Positions 1-6,917 of a stretch of 64,000 bases of DNA are shown one piece after another. The translations under genes were made by a program, and so were the position numbers. The notes below the pieces were generated by a model. It was not told the origin of the DNA and did no database searches. It saw only the letters and a program-made list of their open reading frames with translations. Positions within the stretch are counted from its first letter, which is position 1; each line of letters starts with the position of its first letter. The stretch lies in the NCBI RefSeq assembly GCF_900108295.1, contig NZ_FNWK01000001.1, positions 186,001 through 250,000 on the forward strand, given 5' to 3'. This DNA comes from Sphingopyxis sp. YR583. GTDB taxonomy: Bacteria > Pseudomonadota > Alphaproteobacteria > Sphingomonadales > Sphingomonadaceae.

Positions 1-443
1 ATTCCGACGTATATTGCGGCCTCATCGTCGATGACGTCCACCTCCACCCGGCAGTCGTGCGGCTGGCGGTCCGTGCAAAAGGCAAGGAGCGTATCATGCT
101 GATCACCGATGCGATGCCAAGCGTCGGCACGGACGTCAGCGAGTTCATGTTGCAGGGCAAGCGCATCGCGGTGAAGGACGGCGTCTGCATCTTCGAGGAT
201 GGTACGCTTGCCGGAACGCATCTCGACATGGCTTCGGCGCTGCGCAAGACGGCCCAAGTGACCGGTCTGCCGGTCCCGGACGTGTCGACGATGGCGAGCG
301 GGACACCCGCCACCTTCCTGTCGCTGCGCGACCGCATCGGAGCGATCGCGCCCGGGCAGCGCGCCGACTGGGTATGGATGGACGCGGGACTGACCCCGCG
401 CACGACATGGATCGGCGGGCGGACTGTTTCCGAGGCCGCCTAA
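1..443 (+). CDS. nagA: N-acetylglucosamine-6-phosphate deacetylase, C-terminal part
   Basis: The enzyme removes acetate from GlcNAc-6-P to give glucosamine-6-P in the cytoplasm. The reading frame is already open at base 3 and runs to a TAA at 441-443, so the gene is cut by the window edge; the first in-frame ATG (57) is internal. Visible family signatures are the VDDVHLHP stretch before base 60, the LITDAMP segment that carries the catalytic Asp in this family, and the closing DWVWMD...GG strand of the small beta domain. The next gene begins 18-70 bp downstream and encodes PTS components, which fits a GlcNAc operon. The family call is firm; the substrate specificity follows from context. Confidence 0.93.
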   Translation, partial: SDVYCGLIVDDVHLHPAVVRLAVRAKGKERIMLITDAMPSVGTDVSEFMLQGKRIAVKDGVCIFEDGTLAGTHLDMASALRKTAQVTGLPVPDVSTMASGTPATFLSLRDRIGAIAPGQRADWVWMDAGLTPRTTWIGGRTVSEAA

Positions 444-512
444 TCCCTGTTTGAAGGGCCAATGATAGAAGCCGCTGCGCGACAAGCGGCGAAAGTTTTG
501 GGGAATGAACCG

Positions 513-3008
513 ATGAGCCTGATCATCACCTCTCCGCTCAGAGGATGGGCGACGACGCTGGACAGCGTTCCCGACCCGGTATTCGCCCAACGCATGATGG
601 GCGACGGTGTGGCGATCCAGCCGCTGAGCGATACCGTCGTCGCACCATTCGACGGCGAGGTTGTGACGCTTCACGATGCGGGGCACGCGATTTCGCTGCG
701 CAGCACCGAAGGCGCCGAGGTGCTGATCCACATCGGGCTTGATACGGTGATGCTGAAGGGCGAAGGCTTCACGCCGCTGGTCGCGATCGGCGCCGCAGTG
801 TCGCGCGGCGATCCGCTGATCCGCTTCGATCTCGACGCCGTCGCGCTCGCGGCCACCAGCCTGATCACGCCGGTCATCGTGACCAATGCCGACGCCTTTG
901 CGATCAGCCGCCGGTCCGTCGACTGTTCGATCGGGGAATGCGAAGCGCTGATGACGCTCGTCCCGGTGGAAGCCGAGGCGCGGCGCCGGTCGGATGACGG
1001 AACGGTGGTCGAGCAGGCGGTGACACTGTCGCTACCGCACGGCATTCACGCCCGTCCCGCCGCGCGGATCGGCGAGACGGCACGCGGTTTCGAAGCCGAT
1101 ATCCACCTTCTCAACGGCGACAAGCGCGGCGATGCGCGGAGCACCGTGGCGCTTCTCGCGCTCGGGACGGGCTTTGGCGACGAGGTTCTCGTGCAGGCGC
1201 GCGGCGACGATGCCGAAGCGGCACTGGCGGCGATCGTCGCGCTTCTGGCAACCGATATGGGCGAAAGCGCGACGGCTGCACCCGTCGCTGCGGTGACGCC
1301 GGTTGAAGCGCCGATGCTGCGCGCCGGGCAGACCCGCGGCGTGATCGCTTCGCCCGGCCTTGCGATGGGCCCGGCGGCGCGGCTGCGACAGGTCGACATC
1401 GCCATCGCGCGCGACGGCGCCGACGCGGATGCAGAGCGCATCTCCCTTCGCGCCGCACGCGATGATGTGCGCAGCAAAATGGTGATGCAAGCCGACAGTG
1501 CCGAGGGCAGCGTCGCGGCGATCATGCACGCGCATCTGGCGCTGCTCGACGATCCCGAATTGCTCGCAGGCGCGGAAAAACGCATAGCCGAAGGACGTAG
1601 CGCGGGCTTTGCATGGCGCGGCGCGATCCACGACCAGATCGACGCGATCCGCGCGACGGGCAACGCGCATCTGATCGAACGCATCGACGATCTTGTCGAT
1701 ATCGAGCGGCAGTTGCTCTCGGCGCTGACCGGCACGTCGCTCGACGGCGCCGCGGTTCCGGCCGGGGCGATCGTCGTTGCCGAGGATTTGCTCCCGTCGC
1801 AGTTGCTCGCCGTCGCGGCAGCAAAACCCGCGGGCCTGTGTCTCGTTCGTGGCGGCCCGACCTCGCATGTCGCGATCCTGTGCGCCGGGCTCGGCTTGCC
1901 CGCGCTCGTCGCGATGGGCGAGACGCTGGACAAGATCGACGACGGCACGCCGCTGCTGCTCGATGCCGAGTTGGGCCATCTGACCGCAAATCCAGGGGCC
2001 GCCGACGCAGACGCCTTCGCCGCGCGGCTTGCAAAGCGCGATGCACGGCGCGCCACGGCACAGGCGGCGGCAAAGGATTCGTGCCACAGCGCCGACGGCA
2101 CACGCATCGAAATATTCGCCAATATCGGCACGGCCGAAGATGCCGCGCTCGCCGCCGCGCAGGGCGCCGAAGGGTCCGGGCTCGTCCGCAGCGAGTTCCT
2201 GTTTCTCGAACGCGACACCGCACCATCGGAGGACGAGCAGCACGCCGCCTATCAAGGCATTGCCGACGCGCTGGCGGGCAAGCCGGTCATCATCCGCCTG
2301 CTCGACATCGGCGGCGACAAGCCGGCCGCGTATATTCCGATTGCGGATGAGGAAAATCCCGCGCTCGGGCAGCGCGGTATCCGGGTTGCGCTCGCCCACC
2401 CGGCGCTGCTCGAGACACAGCTCCGTGCGATCCTGCGCGTCGGGCCCGTCGGCCAGTGCAAGATCATGATCCCGATGATCGCTGGCATCGACGAGCTGCG
2501 ACAGGTTCGCGCGCTGGTCGACCGGCTCCGCGGCAAAATGGGCATCGCGACGCCGGTCGAAGTCGGGGTGATGGTCGAGACTCCGGCAGCGGCGATGATC
2601 GCCGACTTGCTCGCCGCCGAGGCCGATTTCCTGTCTATCGGCACCAACGATCTCACCCAATATGTCCTCGCGATGGATCGCGGCAACCCGGCCGTCGCTG
2701 CCGGGGTCGATGCGATGCACCCCGCGGTGCTCCGCATGATCGGCGAAACCTGCCGCCTGGTCATTCCGCGCGGGCGCTGGGTCGGCGTGTGCGGCGGGCT
2801 CGCATCGGATCCCGCCGCGTTGCCGATTCTGATCGGGCTCGGCGTCACCGAACTCTCCGCCGTTCCCGGCTTCGTCGCAGAGGCAAAGCAGATCGTGCGC
2901 GGTCTGAGCCTGATCGAAGCCCGCGCGCATGCCGAGCTCGCGCTGCAATGCAAATCGGCGGCCGAGGTTCGCGCGCTCGCCCGTGCTTTCGAGGAGACAC
3001 GTCGATGA
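513..3008 (+). CDS. nagF: Fused PTS phosphotransferase EIIA(Glc)-HPr-Enzyme I
   Basis: One polypeptide (831 aa) carries all soluble phosphate-relay steps from PEP to a sugar permease. Residues ~1-145 are EIIA-Glc, with His58 in AGHAI and phospho-His73 in LIHIGLDTV. Residues ~165-260 are HPr, with His179 in GIHARPAA. Residues ~275-831 are Enzyme I, with His452 in GGPTSHVAIL, the PEP-binding SIGTNDLTQY and the catalytic Cys in GVCGGLASD. ATG 513 is chosen because family members begin right at the 'ITSPLRGW' segment and GGGGA lies 9 bp upstream. An in-frame ATG at 462 would add 17 residues and also has a purine-rich leader. The stop overlaps the nagE start (ATGA). The architecture matches NagF-type proteins of GlcNAc operons. 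Confidence 0.93.
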   Translation: MSLIITSPLRGWATTLDSVPDPVFAQRMMGDGVAIQPLSDTVVAPFDGEVVTLHDAGHAISLRSTEGAEVLIHIGLDTVMLKGEGFTPLVAIGAAVSRGDPLIRFDLDAVALAATSLITPVIVTNADAFAISRRSVDCSIGECEALMTLVPVEAEARRRSDDGTVVEQAVTLSLPHGIHARPAARIGETARGFEADIHLLNGDKRGDARSTVALLALGTGFGDEVLVQARGDDAEAALAAIVALLATDMGESATAAPVAAVTPVEAPMLRAGQTRGVIASPGLAMGPAARLRQVDIAIARDGADADAERISLRAARDDVRSKMVMQADSAEGSVAAIMHAHLALLDDPELLAGAEKRIAEGRSAGFAWRGAIHDQIDAIRATGNAHLIERIDDLVDIERQLLSALTGTSLDGAAVPAGAIVVAEDLLPSQLLAVAAAKPAGLCLVRGGPTSHVAILCAGLGLPALVAMGETLDKIDDGTPLLLDAELGHLTANPGAADADAFAARLAKRDARRATAQAAAKDSCHSADGTRIEIFANIGTAEDAALAAAQGAEGSGLVRSEFLFLERDTAPSEDEQHAAYQGIADALAGKPVIIRLLDIGGDKPAAYIPIADEENPALGQRGIRVALAHPALLETQLRAILRVGPVGQCKIMIPMIAGIDELRQVRALVDRLRGKMGIATPVEVGVMVETPAAAMIADLLAAEADFLSIGTNDLTQYVLAMDRGNPAVAAGVDAMHPAVLRMIGETCRLVIPRGRWVGVCGGLASDPAALPILIGLGVTELSAVPGFVAEAKQIVRGLSLIEARAHAELALQCKSAAEVRALARAFEETRR

Positions 3009-4687
3009 GGAAGATGCTCGAAACGTTGCAGCCGCTCGGCCGCGCGCTGATGCTGCCGATCGCGGTGCTGCCGATCGCCGGCCTGTTGCTGCGCATCGGC
3101 CAGCCCGACCTGCTCGACATCGCCTTCATCTCGGCGGCAGGCGCAGCGATCTTCGAAAACCTCGGCATATTGTTCGCTATCGGCGTCGCGATCGGCTTTG
3201 CGCGCGACGGCAATGGCGCGGCGGCGCTCGCAGGCGTCGTCTGTTACCTCGTCACGACCACCGGCGCACAGACCTTTCTGATCGCGCCGCCCGACATCGG
3301 TGCGGGTTTGCCGGAGGCTGCGGCGGCGCTCGCTGCGAAAAACTGGTCGCTGACGCAGATCGACAAGCTCGAGGTGCCCATCGGCATATTGTCGGGCCTG
3401 ATCGGCGGCAATTTCTACAATCGCTTCGCCACGATCGCCCTCCCCGAATATCTCGCCTTCTTCGGCGGCCGGCGCTTCGTTCCGATCGCGAGCGGCGTCG
3501 CGGGGCTGCTCCTCGCGGCGGTGCTCGGCTATGGCTATGCGCATATCAGCGGCGCGATCGACGCGGCGAGCCGGACGGTGGTCGAGAGCGGCGGCGCCGG
3601 CCTCTTCGTCTATGGCGTACTCAACAGGTTGCTGATCGTCACCGGGCTGCACCATATCATCAACAATGCCGCCTGGTTCGTCGTCGGCGATTTCGAGGGG
3701 GCGACCGGCGACCTGCGGCGTTTCTTCGCGGGCGATCCCACCGCGGGGGCGTTCATGTCCGGCTTTTTCCCGGTGATGATGTTCGGCCTGCCTGCCGCAT
3801 GCCTCGCCATGTATCACGAGGCGCGGCCCGAGCGGCGCAAGGCGGTCGGCGGCATGCTGTTCAGCCTCGCCTTCACCAGCTTCCTGACCGGGGTGACCGA
3901 ACCGATCGAGTTCACCTTCATGTTCGTCGCGCCGCTGCTTTATGCAATCCACGCGTTGCTGACGGGCGCCGCGATGGCGCTGATGAACGCGCTCGACGTG
4001 AAACTCGGCTTCGGATTTTCGGCGGGACTGTTCGACTATGTCCTGAACTTCAGCCTCGCCACACGGCCGTGGATGTTGCTGCCGGTGGGCGCCGCCTATG
4101 CCGCGCTCTATTATGGCCTGTTTCGCTTCTTCATCCGCCGCTTCGACCTTGCGACGCCTGGCCGCGAAAAGGGAGCGGTCACCGAAGCCGCCACGGCATC
4201 CGCAGGCGGAGCCCGTGGCGAAGCCTTTGTCGCCGCGCTCGGCGGAGCCGCCAATCTGGTCAGCGTCGATGCCTGCACAACGCGCCTTCGCCTGATCGTC
4301 GCCGACAGTCAGGCCATCGACGATGCTGCGCTCTCCGCGCTCGGCGCACGCGGGATCATCCGTCCGTCGGAAAAGGCCGCGCAGGTCGTGCTCGGCCCGA
4401 TCGCCGACCTGGTCGCCGAAGAAATCCGCGGCGCGCTGGCGTGGAGCGGCACAGCGACTGCTGCCACACAGATGCCGAAGGTCACCGGAAGCACCGATGC
4501 GTCGGGGCTCCCGGCGGATATCGTCGGCGCGCTCGGCGGCGATGCCAATGTCCGCACCGTCCATGCCCTGCACGGCCGCTTCCGTGTCGAGCTGGCCGAC
4601 GCGACGCGTGTCGACGAAAGCGCGCTCGTGCGTGCGACGCGCGGCATCGTCCGGCCGCGCCCCGGCATCTGTCATATCCTCGTTTGA
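3005..4687 (+). CDS. nagE: PTS GlcNAc-type permease EIICB with an extra degenerate EIIB repeat
   Basis: This is an inner-membrane permease (560 aa) that phosphorylates GlcNAc during uptake. ATG 3005 overlaps the upstream stop. Residues ~1-385 are the EIIC channel domain, with many hydrophobic segments and the conserved LHHIINNAAWF and GVTEPIEF motifs. Residues ~400-475 form an EIIB domain with phospho-Cys424 in DACTTRLRL. A second EIIB-like stretch follows at ~497-560. It aligns with the first (NVRTVHALHGRFRVEL against NLVSVDACTTRLRLIV), but Leu522 replaces the Cys, so it cannot be phosphorylated in the normal way. GlcNAc specificity rests on family resemblance and on nagA in the same operon. 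The convergent SMR gene ends 13 bp beyond the stop. Confidence 0.9.
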   Translation: MRKMLETLQPLGRALMLPIAVLPIAGLLLRIGQPDLLDIAFISAAGAAIFENLGILFAIGVAIGFARDGNGAAALAGVVCYLVTTTGAQTFLIAPPDIGAGLPEAAAALAAKNWSLTQIDKLEVPIGILSGLIGGNFYNRFATIALPEYLAFFGGRRFVPIASGVAGLLLAAVLGYGYAHISGAIDAASRTVVESGGAGLFVYGVLNRLLIVTGLHHIINNAAWFVVGDFEGATGDLRRFFAGDPTAGAFMSGFFPVMMFGLPAACLAMYHEARPERRKAVGGMLFSLAFTSFLTGVTEPIEFTFMFVAPLLYAIHALLTGAAMALMNALDVKLGFGFSAGLFDYVLNFSLATRPWMLLPVGAAYAALYYGLFRFFIRRFDLATPGREKGAVTEAATASAGGARGEAFVAALGGAANLVSVDACTTRLRLIVADSQAIDDAALSALGARGIIRPSEKAAQVVLGPIADLVAEEIRGALAWSGTATAATQMPKVTGSTDASGLPADIVGALGGDANVRTVHALHGRFRVELADATRVDESALVRATRGIVRPRPGICHILV

Positions 4688-4700
4688 AACGAATGGATCG

Positions 4701-5021
4701 TCAGGCGGGCGACGACAGCTTCATCAGCACCAGCCCGCTGACGATCAGCAGCGCGGCGACGATGCGCATCGCATTCGCCTGTTCGCCGAGCACGAAAATG
4801 CCGACCAGAAATGCGCCAACCGCGCCGATCCCAGTCCAGATCGTGTAGGCGGTGCCCAGCGGCAGCGCCTTCATCGACATCGACAGAAGCGCAAAACTGA
4901 CGATCATCGCCGCGATGGTGATCGCCGTCGGCGCGGGCCGCGTGAAGCCGTCCGACTGCTTCATCGCAAAGGCCCACACGACTTCGAAAATTCCGGCGAT
5001 GGTAAGATAAATCCAGGCCAT
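4701..5021 (-). CDS. sugE: SMR-family exporter, SugE/Gdx (guanidinium exporter) type
   Basis: A 106-residue protein with four transmembrane helices, the normal size for small multidrug resistance transporters, which work as antiparallel dimers in the inner membrane. The membrane-embedded Glu is in the first helix (AGIFEVVWAFAMK). GTAYTIWTGIGAVGAF and GEQANAMR are typical of the SugE/Gdx branch rather than EmrE. AAGGAGG sits just upstream of the ATG. The leader holds a hairpin with an ACGG loop resembling a guanidine-II riboswitch (separate entry), which supports guanidinium export. A general quaternary-ammonium exporter remains possible. Confidence 0.88.
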   Translation of the reverse strand: MAWIYLTIAGIFEVVWAFAMKQSDGFTRPAPTAITIAAMIVSFALLSMSMKALPLGTAYTIWTGIGAVGAFLVGIFVLGEQANAMRIVAALLIVSGLVLMKLSSPA

Positions 5022-5043
5022 GACAGCCCTCCTTCAAAGGCTG

Positions 5044-5098
5044 CCGGGCCGTCCCGGACTTGAAAGCCCACATATGATGCGGGCGAGGACGTGGCCTC
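5044..5098 (-). promoter_or_regulatory. Candidate guanidine-II (mini-ykkC) riboswitch
   Basis: In the leader of the SMR gene, the minus strand at 5057-5044 reads CCGGG-ACGG-CCCGG, a perfect 5-bp stem closed by the ACGG loop expected of guanidine-II hairpins. It ends ~22 nt before the start codon and next to the AAGGAGG ribosome site. A second stem, GAGG/CCTC with loop CCACGT, lies 27 nt upstream (5098-5085). The class has two such hairpins separated by a short linker. Here the distal loop is ACGT rather than ACGA or ACGG, so the match is imperfect. Confidence 0.5.
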
Positions 5099-5184
5099 TT
5101 GGTTAGCCGCCCGACAGGGGCTGCATGCGTCTCTTACGGGCAGTGCCCCATTTTAGGAACGCAAAATATCAAGTCGCCGTTAAA

Positions 5185-6480
5185 TCAGATCGCTCCCCTG
5201 ACGCTGTCGAATTGTGCCGCGACATGGCGCGCATAGGGCAGGCCTTCACCGCGGATCACCAGATCGTCGGCGTCCCATTCGACGACACCGCGACGCTCGT
5301 AATCGGCCAGAATCTTCCGCACATGCTCCCCGCGATCCATTCCGATGCGGGTCCGGCCGCTGCACAGAATGTCGCGGATATTTTTTCCCCGCACCTGCTG
5401 CGCATCGTCCATCGCGACGCCGCGTACCGCGGTCAGGCGGCCTTCACCCACCATATCGCGGTACGGCCCTGCCCGCTTCTCATTCTGGACGATCAGGTCG
5501 GGAAAGCGGCTGATCGCGCTCGCCCCGAAGCCCAGCAGCACCGGCGCGTCATCGTCGGTGAACCCCTGGAAATTGCGGTTGACCCGCCCCGCCGCCGCCG
5601 CGACGGCCAGCGGGTCGTCCGCTCGCGCGAAATGATCGAAACCGACCGGAATATAGCCAGCATCGGTCAGGCGCCGATATCCATGTGCGGCCTGTTCGAA
5701 ACGAAGGCGCTGATCGGGAAGGTTCGTGGCATCGATCCGCCGCTGGCGCGGGATCATGTCGGGCAGATGGGCGTAGCCGAACAAGGCGATCCGGCTCGGT
5801 TCGAGGCGGATCGTTTCATCGAGTGTGGCGTCGAGGTCGGCGAGCGACTGGCCGGGCAGTCCGTACATCAGATCGAAATTGATCGCATCGATATCGCGCA
5901 AACGGAGCGCGGCAACGACACGCTCGATATGCGACAGCGGCTGGATGCGGCCGATCGCCTGCTGAACATGCGGCGCGAAGGTCTGTACGCCGAGGCTGAC
6001 GCGCGTGACGTGCGCCGCCGCAAGCACCAGCGCCCATTCGGCGGAAAAACCGCGCGGGTCGAGTTCGATCGACACCTCGGGACGATGCGCGTCGAAGACG
6101 GTGAGGATGCGGTCGAGCAGCCGGACAAGTTCAACGGGCGCGATCGCATTGGGGCTGCCGCCGCCGAACGCGATGCGCTGCACCCTCCCGCGCCCGCCGA
6201 GCCGCTTTGCGACGAGCGCAATTTCGGCGCGCAGCGCGACGAGATAATCCGCCAATCTTTGCTTGCGGCCCGCCGCCCCGGTGTTGCAGCCGCAATACCA
6301 GCAAATCTGCTCGCAAAAGGGGATGTGGACATAGAGCGAGATCGGCGTTGCCGCCTCGATGCCGTCAAGCGCCCGCGCATAATCGTCGGCGCCGACATCG
6401 TCGGTAAATTCCATCGCAGTGGGATAGCTGGTGTAACGCGGCACCGGCTTGGCGAGCAGATCGGGATGATAGGACCACAT
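5185..6480 (-). CDS. hemN: Oxygen-independent coproporphyrinogen III oxidase (radical SAM)
   Basis: This 431-aa cytoplasmic enzyme oxidatively decarboxylates coproporphyrinogen III to protoporphyrinogen IX without O2, supplying heme under microaerobic conditions. The radical-SAM cluster motif CEQICWYC (Cys56, Cys60, Cys63) follows YVHIPF, and the next Cys is in CGCNTG. YTSYPTA at the N terminus and the C-terminal HemN domain (DLVIRGEGLPYARHVAAQFD) identify true HemN rather than HemW. It lies downstream of the cbb3 oxidase cluster on the same strand. Its own near-perfect FNR box starts 35 bp before the ATG, so anaerobic induction is expected. Confidence 0.95.
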   Translation of the reverse strand: MWSYHPDLLAKPVPRYTSYPTAMEFTDDVGADDYARALDGIEAATPISLYVHIPFCEQICWYCGCNTGAAGRKQRLADYLVALRAEIALVAKRLGGRGRVQRIAFGGGSPNAIAPVELVRLLDRILTVFDAHRPEVSIELDPRGFSAEWALVLAAAHVTRVSLGVQTFAPHVQQAIGRIQPLSHIERVVAALRLRDIDAINFDLMYGLPGQSLADLDATLDETIRLEPSRIALFGYAHLPDMIPRQRRIDATNLPDQRLRFEQAAHGYRRLTDAGYIPVGFDHFARADDPLAVAAAAGRVNRNFQGFTDDDAPVLLGFGASAISRFPDLIVQNEKRAGPYRDMVGEGRLTAVRGVAMDDAQQVRGKNIRDILCSGRTRIGMDRGEHVRKILADYERRGVVEWDADDLVIRGEGLPYARHVAAQFDSVRGAI

Positions 6481-6514
6481 GGACGCTTTCTAGGCCGGCG
6501 CCTCTGCCCGAACA

Positions 6515-6528
6515 TTGACCGGGATCAA
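6515..6528. promoter_or_regulatory. FNR/FixK-type operator upstream of hemN
   Basis: TTGACCGGGATCAA matches the FNR consensus TTGAT-N4-ATCAA at 9 of 10 specified bases. It lies between the stop of the small Cys-rich gene (6538) and the hemN start (6480). An FNR-type regulator with cluster cysteines is encoded at 15295-15984, and a second, perfect site with the same CGGG spacer lies before ccoN. Confidence 0.85.
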
Positions 6529-6537
6529 CATTGGCGG

Positions 6538-6768
6538 TCAGCAACATCCCTTTTTGTCGCCGCCCGATTTTCCTCGCCGGTCGGTGACGGCGTGGCACGC
6601 CTTGGCGCAGTCGCGGCGCTGGTCGGGATCGACAGGATCGCCGGGCACCATCATCCGATGGCCCACGCCGCCGCACGACGGCACGAACAGGATTCGCGCA
6701 TCGGCAGCGACCGGCGGCTGCATGAGCGCCGCAGCGCCCAAAACGAGAAAGGCGCGGCGTGCCGTCAT
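6538..6768 (-). CDS. Small secreted Cys-rich protein in the cbb3 oxidase operon
   Basis: I do not recognise this 76-residue protein. It starts with an Arg-rich segment and a hydrophobic stretch ending PPVAADA, which looks like a Sec signal peptide. The mature part is about 55 residues with PSCGG, several His and Met residues, a CAKACH (CX3CH) motif and a C-terminal GCC. The start overlaps the ccoS stop (ATGA), so it is translated as the last gene of the oxidase-assembly operon, before hemN. CX3CH differs from the canonical heme c motif CXXCH. Copper or heme handling for cbb3 oxidase is only inferred from residues and place. The reading frame is well supported; the function is not. Confidence 0.7.
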   Translation of the reverse strand: MTARRAFLVLGAAALMQPPVAADARILFVPSCGGVGHRMMVPGDPVDPDQRRDCAKACHAVTDRRGKSGGDKKGCC

Positions 6769-6917
6769 GCCGCCTCCTCCTCATCCTCGACGAAGATCCG
6801 GAGCGCCGCGCCGTCGAGATCGTCGAACTGCCCCTTGCGGAGCGACCAGAAGAAAGCGGCGAGCCCGAGCAGCCCGAGCCCGAGGGCAATCGGGATGAGG
6901 AAGACCAGCCCGTTCAT
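6765..6917 (-). CDS. ccoS: cbb3-type oxidase assembly protein CcoS
   Basis: A 50-residue membrane protein that starts with one transmembrane helix (LVFLIPIALGLGLLGLAAFFW), followed by SLRKGQFDDLDGAALRI and an acidic tail EDEEEAA. The W-x-x-[KR]-x-GQFDDL...RIL-type segment is the CcoS/FixS signature. CcoS is needed for insertion of heme and copper cofactors into cbb3 oxidase. Both ends overlap their neighbours by four bases (ccoI stop/ccoS start, and ccoS stop/small Cys-rich gene start), implying translational coupling. Confidence 0.92.
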   Translation of the reverse strand: MNGLVFLIPIALGLGLLGLAAFFWSLRKGQFDDLDGAALRIFVEDEEEAA

